Part shown: positions 36,487 through 43,734 of the stretch, piece by piece | How positions within the stretch are numbered: the first letter of the stretch is position 1 | Layout of the letters: each line of letters starts with the position of its first letter | Origin: Prochlorococcus sp. AG-402-A04 | GTDB taxonomy: Bacteria; Cyanobacteriota; Cyanobacteriia; PCC-6307; Cyanobiaceae | Assembly: GCA_003278045.1 (NCBI GenBank) | Contig: QCHG01000006.1 | Location: forward strand, 1-64,000 | Reading direction: 5' to 3' | DNA: 64,000 nt | The notes under the pieces: model-generated | What the model was told of the DNA's origin: nothing | Database searches by the model: none | What the model saw: the letters and a program-made list of their open reading frames with translations, nothing else | Program-made: the position numbers and the translations under genes

Positions 36487-36851
36487 AAATCAAAATAGAT
36501 TAAACATATTTTGATTCAAAAGAAAATATTTGCTAGACACAAATCAATTTTTTAAATTTTTAGAATAAATACATAGAAGAATTTATAATACTAACCTTTA
36601 CTTGCCTGGTACCGGTAAAGTACCACTAGTTTCTATTATGACTAATTCTCGAATGGTTAAAAATAGTTAGGTACCACCTAAGTACCACTATTTTCAGAAG
36701 TAAAACATAGTGATAGCAAAGGTTTATGGATTATATAGATATTAATAGCGAGTACACAACCTAACACTAAATCTATTCCAACACAGTGGTTTTCAGGTAT
36801 ACGAAATTTTTGGTACCACTAAAGTACCAGTAAATTTCTACGTAAAAATTT
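36487..36851. other. 365-bp gap between the surface-protein genes, with two further 21-bp elements plus the duplicated one
   Basis: There is no ORF here. The right part (36744-36851) is the 136-bp duplication. Paired 11-bp direct repeats lie at 36609-36629 (GTACCGGTAAAGTACCACTA), 36671-36691 (GTACCACCTAAGTACCACTA) and 36813-36833 (identical to that at 35101). After the middle one the sequence CAGAAGTAA..TAGTGATAGCAAA parallels the DNA after the 34958 element, so the whole intergenic module was duplicated and then diverged. The left part (36487-36600) is plain AT-rich DNA that should hold the promoter of paralogue A. Confidence 0.6.
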
Positions 36852-36879
36852 TTATTTGAGTTGATAAACTGCTAAATCT
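36744..36879. repeat. 136-bp perfect direct repeat, copy 2
   Basis: Identical to 35032-35167. It includes the last codons and the stop of paralogue B and the DNA beyond it. Confidence 0.9.
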
Positions 36880-38150
36880 TTTGATTTACTTTCACCTAGT
36901 GCAATTTTTTCAATTTTTTCTAATCTTGCCATCAAGATAGACAGTTTATTCTCTAATTTTTGATTTTTGGAAAGTATTGTTTTGTTTTTCTTTTCAAGTG
37001 ATTCAATTTTTGTCTCCATTACTTTTTTATCTTTCATGCTGATTTGAGTAGATTTATTTAACTCGCCTAATTTAAAAACAAATCCTGCTTTAACAACTCC
37101 ACTATCTAAAGTTCCTCCACCATAAGATTTAGATCCACCAAAAACATATGAACCACCAGCATTAACATCAACTCTTTCATTAACTTTAGAAGCACAACCA
37201 AAACCAACTGCATACCTACTGCTATATGCACCAGTTCCAACACCGCAACTTAATTTAGATTCTTTTGATGTCTGAGGTAATGCAGATAATGCTGCTGTAA
37301 GTGCAGTTGACCCTGCAACTCCTTCTCCAAGGTTTTTGATATTTGCTTTATTAGTAGAAATATTATTTTTATTTGTTGTAACTTGAGGAATTGTTCCAGA
37401 TGGTGTAACTTCAACTCCATCAATTAGTAATTTACTGCCGTTAGTTACATCGATATTGATAGCATTTCCATTTTCATCTTGAGCATAAAGTTTCTGTACT
37501 CCATCTTCTTCTTTGGTAATTAATGAATTTTTACCAATGTGAATTTCACCAGATTCTTTTTTGGTTATAAGTGAAACTCCATCTACAGTTAAACCCTCTG
37601 CTGTAATGTCAATATCATTTCCATCAGCACCAATTTGAATAGACCCATCTGTATTTTTAGTAATAACAGCAGCCCCATCAATATTTAAACCATCAGAGAC
37701 TATATCTATATCATCAGTATCCCCACCAATTTGAACAGAACCATCTACTTTTTTTTCAATTAATTTATTTCCAGTTAGTTCAATTGAGACATCACCATTT
37801 TCTTTTTTTGTGATATTTTTTTTCTCAAAAGTACCTCCAAAAGTACTTTGCCAATTTGAAGTGATTGTCCATGAATTTTCACTCAAGTCATAAACTTCAT
37901 AACCTGCATCTGTGGATATATAAATTTTGTCATCATCTGAATAGGTGTATTTTGAATCCCATCCTGGGCCGACAAAATCTCTTGTGGATCTTAGTGTGCA
38001 ATTACCTGTGCTAGAGATGCATGTATAAACTTCATTAAGCTCTGTGGAAATATTATAATCAATTGCCCAATAATCCCAATCTGCTTTTGCGGGATAACTT
38101 CCCAATAAAAAAGTTGATGCAAGAAATGAATAAGTTAATAATTTTTTCAT
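36852..38150 (-). CDS. YadA-like trimeric surface protein (paralogue B)
   Basis: From the ATG at 38150 the protein is 432 residues, starting with the signal peptide MKKLLTYSFLASTFLLGSYP and cleavage after AKA. A reading from 38186 adds 12 residues before the signal and is unlikely. The head (about 25-120) differs from paralogue A, while the beta-repeats, the GVAGSTALTAALSALPQ region, the YAVGFGCASKVNERVDVNAG anchor-like region and the terminal ALGESKSKDLAVYQLK are nearly the same. The stalk is short, and the C-terminal coiled coil is longer (KIESLEKKNKTILSKNQKLE then NKLSILMARLEKIE). A variable head on a conserved body fits a ligand-binding or phage-exposed tip; function is inferred. Confidence 0.65.
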   Translation of the reverse strand: MKKLLTYSFLASTFLLGSYPAKADWDYWAIDYNISTELNEVYTCISSTGNCTLRSTRDFVGPGWDSKYTYSDDDKIYISTDAGYEVYDLSENSWTITSNWQSTFGGTFEKKNITKKENGDVSIELTGNKLIEKKVDGSVQIGGDTDDIDIVSDGLNIDGAAVITKNTDGSIQIGADGNDIDITAEGLTVDGVSLITKKESGEIHIGKNSLITKEEDGVQKLYAQDENGNAINIDVTNGSKLLIDGVEVTPSGTIPQVTTNKNNISTNKANIKNLGEGVAGSTALTAALSALPQTSKESKLSCGVGTGAYSSRYAVGFGCASKVNERVDVNAGGSYVFGGSKSYGGGTLDSGVVKAGFVFKLGELNKSTQISMKDKKVMETKIESLEKKNKTILSKNQKLENKLSILMARLEKIEKIALGESKSKDLAVYQLK

Positions 38151-38324
38151 AATAATAAATAATTTATTATTATTATGTTTCTGCAAAATATATCGACAAC
38201 TATTTCTTTTTCAAAAATATAAAATTGTGATTATTTTCTAGAAGCTGCTTATTGTCAAAGAGACGCATTACAGCAAGGTGTATATACTATTATTTGCCTA
38301 AGGTTGAAATTAGAAGTAATTATA

Positions 38325-38567
38325 CTACTTAAGTTTTAATAAATCTAATGGTAGATATTCATTTGTATAAAGAAACAGTATTGTTAAAGTTCCAATTACA
38401 GAGCCAACAAAACCTCCAAAAAAATTAACTAATAATCCAGATTGTCTAATTGTTGTTTCTTTGTCTTTTTCTTCTTCAAAATTATGAGAATCAACTACTT
38501 TTAAGCGCTGATTGGTTGTTGGTTGTTTAAGTTGTTGGTGTCGGATAAGGGCTTCGAAATCAGGCAT
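38325..38567 (-). CDS. Small membrane protein overlapping the ParA gene
   Basis: The product from the ATG at 38567 is 80 residues: MPDFEALIRHQQLKQPTTNQ, a charged linker, then one membrane segment (LLVNFFGGFVGSVIGTLTIL) and a short tail ending PLDLLKLK. It overlaps the 3' end of the ParA-type gene by 67 nt in another frame. A TTG at 38591 would extend it by eight residues. The overlap and same orientation suggest translational coupling. It could be the membrane or partner protein of the ATPase, but this is only inferred from position. Confidence 0.5.
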   Translation of the reverse strand: MPDFEALIRHQQLKQPTTNQRLKVVDSHNFEEEKDKETTIRQSGLLVNFFGGFVGSVIGTLTILFLYTNEYLPLDLLKLK

Positions 38568-39172
38568 GGAATTTGTGATGCAATTGAACAATAAGCAGAC
38601 CAGCCCGTCATTCGACGAGGATCTGATCTACCTAAATCGTCTACAGCTTCAAATACAGCATTCCCCGAGGCTTCTGCTTTATCAAATGCTGAAAGTAAGG
38701 GTATAAATGTATCAAAAACATACAAACCAAAATTTTCTAGAGCTGCTTTGGCTTGTTGCGCTGCTTTTTGCTGTCTAAAATCAACTTTTACTATTACTAC
38801 TGCATGGTTAACTTTTAAGTTGCTTAATAAATTAGCTAGTTCAACAGTTAATTCTACTGATCTTGCTTTTGCAGTTGTAGGTAAGATAACTAAATCTGAA
38901 CCATAAGCTAAGTGTTTAAGTTCTTCTTGATCACTGCTAGCCTGGCCATCAGTTATTACAATTTCTGATGATCTTGATGCTTTAGCAGCTGAACTGACGG
39001 GGAAAACTGGAAACGGAAGATTGCCTCTTGATGCGTACGCTAAAGCAGATCTATTCTTGTCGGCATCGACTATGCAAACTTTTTTACCTTCAGAATGCCA
39101 AACACTAGCAAGGTGAATACTTGTGCAGGTCTTGGCCACACCCCCTTTTTGTCCGCAAACGGTAATGAACAA
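38501..39172 (-). CDS. ParA/Soj/MinD-type ATPase
   Basis: The 223-residue protein has the deviant Walker A motif GQKGGVAKTCTSIHLA (residues 7-22), the switch region KVCIVDADKNRSALAYASR with the DAD of Walker A', and VIVKVDFRQQKAAQQA as the equivalent of the nucleotide base-binding region. It is compact and lacks an N-terminal DNA-binding extension, as orphan ParA-type positioning ATPases do. Chromosomal ParA genes sit beside parB; no ParB is here. It is the right-hand gene of the island, followed on the same strand by a small membrane protein. Possible roles are plasmid-like partition or positioning of a cell structure. GTG/ATG choice: ATG 39172 fits. Confidence 0.8.
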   Translation of the reverse strand: MFITVCGQKGGVAKTCTSIHLASVWHSEGKKVCIVDADKNRSALAYASRGNLPFPVFPVSSAAKASRSSEIVITDGQASSDQEELKHLAYGSDLVILPTTAKARSVELTVELANLLSNLKVNHAVVIVKVDFRQQKAAQQAKAALENFGLYVFDTFIPLLSAFDKAEASGNAVFEAVDDLGRSDPRRMTGWSAYCSIASQIPCLISKPLSDTNNLNNQQPISA

Positions 39173-39322
39173 TTTTTTATTTTTATTTCTTTTACTTTGG
39201 AGAATAATTTCTTAATGTCAAGAGAAATTGATTTTTAATGATTTAAAACTTATTTTTTGAAATATTTTAAAGAAGTTAATATTTTTAGATAACCTTAAAA
39301 AGTTCCTTAGTTTAATTGGATA

Positions 39323-40285
39323 GTGAAGAAAAGAATTGGATTAGGTACGTGGTCTTGGGGGAATAAGCTTTTTTGGAATTACCAATCTACAAATGACGAT
39401 GATTTACTTGAGACATATAATGAAGCGTTACGAAGAGGTTTCGATCTAATTGATACTGCAGATTCTTACGGTACTGGGAATCTTCAGGGTAGAAGTGAAT
39501 TGTTGATAGGCAAATTTTTACTAAATACTCCTTCAGCAAAGAAAAAAAGAATTCAAGTAGCAACCAAACTTGCACCTTATCCCTGGAGAATAGGTAACAA
39601 AGGTTTTAATAAACCTTTTTTGAAAAGTTTAGAAAGACTTAATAACAAATTAGATATAGTGCAATTACATTGGTCAACTGCCAAATACAATCCTTGGCAG
39701 GAATTTGTGCTGTTGAATAATCTTTGCGATTTAAAAGATGAAGGCTTTGATTTTCAAATAGGCTTATCAAATATAGGCCCTAAAAGATTGATGAAATTAA
39801 TTAATTTTTTAGCAAAAAGAGATCAGAGCCTAAAGAGTGTTCAGATACAGTTTTCTTTGCTTGCTCCTGATTTAGGAAAACAATATCAGGTAAAAAAAAT
39901 TTGCGAAGAAAATAATATTGATTTCTTTGCTTATAGTCCTTTGTCCTTTGGAATACTTTGTGTTGATCCAGATAAAGAAGACAATAAAGAAAAAAGTTTT
40001 ATTCGTAATGCATTATTTGAAAACTATAAAAAACCAACATATGAGTTGCGGAGGTGTTTAAAAAGAATTGCAAATCAAAGATCAGTTTCCCAAGCGCAAG
40101 TAGCAATTAATTGGTGTTGTTATCAAGGAGTTATTCCAATCGTTGGAATGCGAAAAAAATCTCAAGTCATTGATGTATCGAATGTATTCAAGTGGAATTT
40201 AAATAAAAATGAATTTAAAGTGCTTCAGGAATTTTCAAAAAAATGTTTAAAAAAAATGCCTAAAAATCCTTTTTCAAGTATTTAA
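39323..40285 (+). CDS. Aldo/keto reductase
   Basis: The 320-residue protein is a (beta/alpha)8 aldo/keto reductase. The start is GTG at 39323 (MKKRIGLGTWSWGNK). The catalytic region shows FDLIDTADSYGTG (D and Y), VATKLAPYPWR (K) and VQLHWSTA (H), the standard tetrad order. IPIVGMRKKSQV near the C-terminus is the NADP-binding segment. The substrate is unknown; a general oxidoreductase on small carbonyls is likely. It is a core-type gene between the island and ssrA, convergent with a small ORF and the tmRNA. Confidence 0.88.
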   Translation: MKKRIGLGTWSWGNKLFWNYQSTNDDDLLETYNEALRRGFDLIDTADSYGTGNLQGRSELLIGKFLLNTPSAKKKRIQVATKLAPYPWRIGNKGFNKPFLKSLERLNNKLDIVQLHWSTAKYNPWQEFVLLNNLCDLKDEGFDFQIGLSNIGPKRLMKLINFLAKRDQSLKSVQIQFSLLAPDLGKQYQVKKICEENNIDFFAYSPLSFGILCVDPDKEDNKEKSFIRNALFENYKKPTYELRRCLKRIANQRSVSQAQVAINWCCYQGVIPIVGMRKKSQVIDVSNVFKWNLNKNEFKVLQEFSKKCLKKMPKNPFSSI

Positions 40286-40293
40286 TTAAATTC

Positions 40294-40431
40294 TTAGCTA
40301 GATATCTTTTTATTTTTTTTTATTTGACAACTACTATTCCATAGTTCAGTGGGAAATTTTTCGCCAGTGAATCTAATAACTTTAGGTTTCAGATTTAATA
40401 TCAAGTCATCTAGGTTTTTATTAGGTTCCAT
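40294..40431 (-). CDS. Small ORF (45 residues) next to ssrA
   Basis: The ORF from ATG 40431 reads MEPNKNLDDLILNLKPKVIR, then FTGEKFPTELWNSSCQIKKN and KKISS, stop at 40294-40296. It is basic and soluble with one cysteine. No Shine-Dalgarno is evident. It lies convergent to and 9 bp from the aldo/keto reductase stop. Amino-acid composition looks protein-like, but homologues are needed to prove it. Confidence 0.35.
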   Translation of the reverse strand: MEPNKNLDDLILNLKPKVIRFTGEKFPTELWNSSCQIKKNKKISS

Positions 40432-40585
40432 TGTGCAGGATTTGGGTTTCTAATAAGATAAATTAATTTAAAATCAATCTTCTCAGTATTTATACTCATA
40501 AAATTAAAAAATTTTTTTTTAATACAAACAACTGCAGCATTATTTACACACTAATCAATTATCTACTACAACTTTTTATGTATTT

Positions 40586-40611
40586 AAAAAAGTGGAGTCC
40601 TTCCAGACTCC
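40586..40611 (-). terminator. Rho-independent terminator of ssrA
   Basis: Read on the minus strand, GGAGTC (40611-40606) pairs with GACTCC (40599-40594) around a 6-nt loop and is followed by a run of six T at 40591-40586. It is the 3' end of the tmRNA coding piece. Confidence 0.85.
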
Positions 40612-40865
40612 GCGCATCATTTGGTTGATAAGGCTGATATGACCCCATCTCCTTAAGGATCAAGCAGCAACTGGTGCTGTTTGACGGGAGAAACTAACGA
40701 TTTTGTTAGCGTTTGTGTTTTTGCTCTAACCGAGCCGGCTTCAGTCACCTTCCTTATGCCCCGTCGAAACCATTACAACCCCAGTTAATGGAGTTGAGCG
40801 GAATCGAACCGCTGTCCGAAACATCGGTTGAGATCACCTAGTCCAATTGGACATTTATATTCTGA
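40594..40865 (-). ncRNA. ssrA: Permuted, two-piece transfer-messenger RNA (tmRNA)
   Basis: Minus strand. The acceptor piece comes first: its T-arm and acceptor 3' end are at 40789-40830, reading GGACAGCGGTTCGATTCCGC and then TCAACTCCA. Six bases later the coding piece begins at 40782 with GGGGTTGTAATGGTTTCGAC, the invariant tmRNA 5' end. The tag frame (40710-40660) encodes ANKIVSFSRQTAPVAA and stops at TGA. The piece order (3' half before 5' half) is the permuted form that yields a two-piece tmRNA, as in alpha-cyanobacteria. It rescues stalled ribosomes with SmpB. The acceptor piece 5' end (about 40865) is approximate. Confidence 0.93.
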
Positions 40866-40911
40866 CAGGCAAAATGAGTATTGAATAGTTTTTTTTAAGT
40901 TTTTATCGTAT

Positions 40912-42036
40912 ATGAATGTAGTGGCATCAGCTCCAGAGGGACTAGAGAAATATTTAGCTAAAGAAATTTTAAATTTAGGTGGCTTTAATATTAATACTTA
41001 TAAAAGATATATTAATTTTGAATGTGATTTTGAAACTTTTTATAGAGTTCATTTTTATTCCAGATTAGCTTTTCGTTTTTATAGAGAAATTGCCAGTTTT
41101 AATTGCTACGACAAACGATCTTTATATGAAGGGGTTAGAGATTCATTTGATTGGTTAAATTGGTTGCACTATGAAAAAACGTTTAATGTTCAAGTAACTG
41201 GGAGAACATCTTCCTTAAGTCATACACATTTCACTGCACTTGAAGTTAAAAATTCTATAACTGATTTGCAAAAGGCAGTTTGGAATAAAAGATCAAATAT
41301 TTCTTTAGAAAATCCTGATTATATTATTCATCTTCATTTAAATAATAATAAAGCAATTATCAGTCTTCAAAGCAGTGTGGAAAGCTTACACAAAAGAGGC
41401 TATAGACCCGCAGTTGGAAATGCCCCATTAAAAGAAAATTTAGCTTCTGGATTGATAAATATGACTCAATGGAATGGCAAAGTCCCTTTAATTGATTTTA
41501 TGTGCGGCTCAGGAACTTTTTTAATTGAGGCAGTTAACCAATTTCTTGAAGTTCCCATAAATATAGATCAAGTATATCTTTTTGAGAATTGGTTGGACTT
41601 TAGGAGGGATATTTATCTTAATGAAAAAAATAAGGCAAAAAATAAAATTATTAATTATGAAAAATTGCCAACAATAATAGGTTGTGAAATTAATAAAGAA
41701 GTTTTTGAACAGGCGAAAGCAAATATATCATTGGCTGGACTTGAAAATTATATTGAAATTATAAATAATGATTTTTTAGTACTCCAACAAAACTGTACAC
41801 CTGGGATTATTCTGTGTAATCCTCCATACGGCAAAAAATTAGGCGATGAAAATGAATTGATTTGTCTATATGAACAAATGGGAATCTTCCTAAAGAATAA
41901 TTTTTCAGGTTGGGAATTTTGGCTGCTAAGTGGAAATCCTAAACTAACAAAATATTTGAAAATGAAATCTTCATTGAAAATTCCCGTTAGCAATGGGGGA
42001 ATAGATTGTAGATGGATAAAGTATTTAATAAGATGA
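40912..42036 (+). CDS. THUMP-domain class I SAM-dependent RNA methyltransferase (RlmL/UPF0020-like)
   Basis: The 374-residue protein has an N-terminal RNA-binding THUMP-like region (about 1-165) and a Rossmann methyltransferase domain (about 175-374). SAM-binding motif I is IDFMCGSGTFLIEA (about 200), and the N6-adenine/guanine catalytic motif IV is ILCNPPYGKKLG. This architecture is the N-terminal half of E. coli RlmKL, an N2-guanine methyltransferase of 23S rRNA; the cyanobacterial form lacks the second domain. Target is thus inferred as rRNA. The start ATG at 40912 follows the tmRNA gene, divergent, within about 50 bp. Confidence 0.85.
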   Translation: MNVVASAPEGLEKYLAKEILNLGGFNINTYKRYINFECDFETFYRVHFYSRLAFRFYREIASFNCYDKRSLYEGVRDSFDWLNWLHYEKTFNVQVTGRTSSLSHTHFTALEVKNSITDLQKAVWNKRSNISLENPDYIIHLHLNNNKAIISLQSSVESLHKRGYRPAVGNAPLKENLASGLINMTQWNGKVPLIDFMCGSGTFLIEAVNQFLEVPINIDQVYLFENWLDFRRDIYLNEKNKAKNKIINYEKLPTIIGCEINKEVFEQAKANISLAGLENYIEIINNDFLVLQQNCTPGIILCNPPYGKKLGDENELICLYEQMGIFLKNNFSGWEFWLLSGNPKLTKYLKMKSSLKIPVSNGGIDCRWIKYLIR

Positions 42037-42037
42037 T

Positions 42038-42439
42038 TTATTTTTTTCCTAAGACGGCCTTTGTTGTCTTGCCTAAACCCTCTAATGTTTGAGGAAGATA
42101 AGGTCCTTTGGCTAATTTTCCTCCAAGCTTCAAACTTAAGCCTGCAAGAAATAAATCTATAAATATTATTAGTAATAAATTATATTCAATATTCCAGTTA
42201 TTGTATTTCGTCAGAAAAAGATAAAATATAATATGGATGCAAATTAGTATTAATAACAATAATGTGCTGCCAATTGCCAAAAATATTCCACCACTAATTA
42301 ATCTTCTTTTTTCTCTATCTACTTCTTGAAGAGCTATTCTTACATGCAAATCCATCACTGAACTTGCGATCGCTGAAATTCTGGAGGCGGTATTTGCAAA
42401 ATTTTTATTTTTTGGTTTTTCCATATTATTTTCTGCCAT
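42038..42439 (-). CDS. YqjE-like (DUF1469/phage-holin-3-6 type) membrane protein
   Basis: The 133-residue protein has a short N-terminal soluble helix (ISAIASSVMDLHVRIALQEV) and two membrane segments (about 50-70 and 83-103), with the charged DREKRRLISGG before the first. The pattern 'A...L...E.....R....l' followed by two TM segments is that of the DUF1469 family (E. coli YqjE). The pair with the following gene mirrors E. coli yqjDE. It overlaps 42426-42887 by 14 nt. Function is unknown; an envelope stress or membrane-curvature role has been suggested for the family. Convergent with the methyltransferase gene, 1 bp apart. Confidence 0.65.
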   Translation of the reverse strand: MAENNMEKPKNKNFANTASRISAIASSVMDLHVRIALQEVDREKRRLISGGIFLAIGSTLLLLILICIHIIFYLFLTKYNNWNIEYNLLLIIFIDLFLAGLSLKLGGKLAKGPYLPQTLEGLGKTTKAVLGKK

Positions 42440-42887
42440 TGTTTAGGAGAGTTCCTATTAGTAAACCAATACCAGCAGCAATAGCAATAGATAATAGTGG
42501 TTTTTTTCTTATTGGATTTTCTATTTTTGGTCTAAGTGTATTGTTAAGTTCTTCTAATAATTCTTCTAATTGATTTTCGATAGGTTCAATTTTTTCTGAT
42601 ATTTCCCAATTGTTTTCTCTTATTGAATCAATGATTTCAAATAATTGGTTTTTTATTCCAATTGCTGAGGTTCCACTATGACTAGCTATTACTTCAACTA
42701 AATCATCAATACTCCCTTTTGTGGCTTCAAGGGTTTGTTGTGCAATATTTGGCCATTTTTCTTTTATTAAAGGTATTAAACTGTCAATTTTTTCAAGTAA
42801 CCATTTTTCCGAAATAACTTCTTTTTCAGGAAGATCAGAGTTATTTTCTTTTTCTTCTACTTCTTTGGGAGGATGATAAGTCTCCAT
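42426..42887 (-). CDS. YqjD/ElaB-like protein with C-terminal glycine-zipper anchor
   Basis: The 153-residue protein is acidic and helical for 130 residues (VEEKENNSDLPEKEVISEKW then LEKIDSLIPLIKEKW) and ends in a hydrophobic glycine-rich anchor PLLSIAIAAGIGLLIGTLL followed by NNGRK. That tail matches the YqjD/ElaB (DUF883) family, which are inner-membrane proteins that bind ribosomes in E. coli. The first-gene position upstream of a YqjE-like gene supports the relationship. Homology is by architecture, not strong sequence motifs. Confidence 0.55.
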   Translation of the reverse strand: METYHPPKEVEEKENNSDLPEKEVISEKWLLEKIDSLIPLIKEKWPNIAQQTLEATKGSIDDLVEVIASHSGTSAIGIKNQLFEIIDSIRENNWEISEKIEPIENQLEELLEELNNTLRPKIENPIRKKPLLSIAIAAGIGLLIGTLLNNGRK

Positions 42888-43074
42888 TATTTAAAGTTAT
42901 TTATTTTAAGATTAGACCCTATTTCTTAATTTGGAACCCTTATCTAAAGAATTGTTCGATTTATATAGAATGAAAACATATAAAAGTTTATTTACATTTT
43001 ATTTATCTACTCTGTTCTGCAAGAAGGTTTTGTTAAGCTATTACTGAATTTATTAAATCAGTTTAAATTTCATC

Positions 43075-43212
43075 ATGGATATTACATTTGCATCGTTAAT
43101 TTTTGCATCTCGCACAATCCCTACAGATTTTGGATTAGTAGCTGCAGCTATAGCTGGAGCTGGAAGTTTGCTATTTATTGCTTTAAGATTTGTTCCTGAT
43201 GCAAGTAATTAA
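43075..43212 (+). CDS. Small thylakoid-like membrane protein (45 residues)
   Basis: ATG 43075 opens MDITFASLIFASRTIPTDFG, then LVAAAIAGAGSLLFIALRFV and PDASN, ending at TAA 43210-43212. It has one long hydrophobic helix of alanine-glycine type and a short polar tail, typical of single-span low-mass photosystem or other thylakoid subunits. I considered PsbY, PsbM, PetM, PetL, PsaM and PsaI; none matches. The gene stands alone in 187 bp upstream and 83 bp downstream of free DNA, so it probably has its own promoter. Function unknown. Confidence 0.6.
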   Translation: MDITFASLIFASRTIPTDFGLVAAAIAGAGSLLFIALRFVPDASN

Positions 43213-43295
43213 ATAACAGGAACCATCTTTAAGAAAATATATCTTTATCTCAACTTTGTTTTGAAAATAGATTCGATTTATTTATCAATTAGATA

Positions 43296-43658
43296 ATGAA
43301 TAAATGGGTTTTGCTTGAACATAAAGTTTATTCTGCTAACTCTTACGATATTCATTATGATTTTCTCGTTGAAAATGGTGTAGATTGTCTAACTTGGAAA
43401 TTTTTAAAAATACCTTTATTAAATCAAGCTTCTATAGATATCTCTAAGCAGCCAAATCATAGACTTGTATGGTTATCCAGGAGAGAACATGAACTTTCTG
43501 ATAAGAGAGGGTTTGTTAGAAGAATTGATCATGGAATATTTAAAAGCGTTTCTGATAAATTGGACCCTGAATATTATCGATTCATTTTGGATGGTGAACT
43601 TCTTAATGGTTTGTTTGAAATTTCGGGTAATTCATGTAGATTGAGAAAAAATTATTAA
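43296..43658 (+). CDS. Stand-alone LigD 3'-phosphoesterase-like domain protein
   Basis: The 120-residue protein begins NKWVLLEHKVYSANSYDIHY with DFLVENGV. Spacing of H8, H20, Y21 and D22 (ExH...xHYDF) resembles the phosphoesterase (PE) domain of bacterial LigD, where a HxxxxHYDFRLE motif binds the metal. Later HRLVWLSRREHELSD parallels the PE segment with the conserved histidine, and YYRFILDGELLNGLFEI parallels its closing strands. PE domains trim 3' phosphates during end joining. No ligase or Ku gene is in the window. Assignment is from motif spacing only, moderate confidence. It lies 77 bp before smc. Confidence 0.5.
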   Translation: MNKWVLLEHKVYSANSYDIHYDFLVENGVDCLTWKFLKIPLLNQASIDISKQPNHRLVWLSRREHELSDKRGFVRRIDHGIFKSVSDKLDPEYYRFILDGELLNGLFEISGNSCRLRKNY

Positions 43659-43734
43659 TATTGATTTATAAATAAACGTAATATTTCTATTGAGAATTTT
43701 TGCAAATTAGTTATTCTTATTTAGCTATTGAGAC

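Noticed and set aside
38501-39172. ParA-like gene as the carboxysome positioning protein McdA
   Set aside because: No McdB-like partner or carboxysome gene is nearby; it sits in an accessory island.
40586-40865. ssrA 3' end as the attachment site of the island
   Set aside because: No duplicated fragment of the tmRNA end is visible at the left edge (30217-30340), and no integrase gene is present.
43075-43212. Assignment of the 45-residue peptide as PsbY, PsbM, PetM, PetL or PsaM
   Set aside because: None of the known sequences I can recall matches its helix or tail, so no gene name is given.
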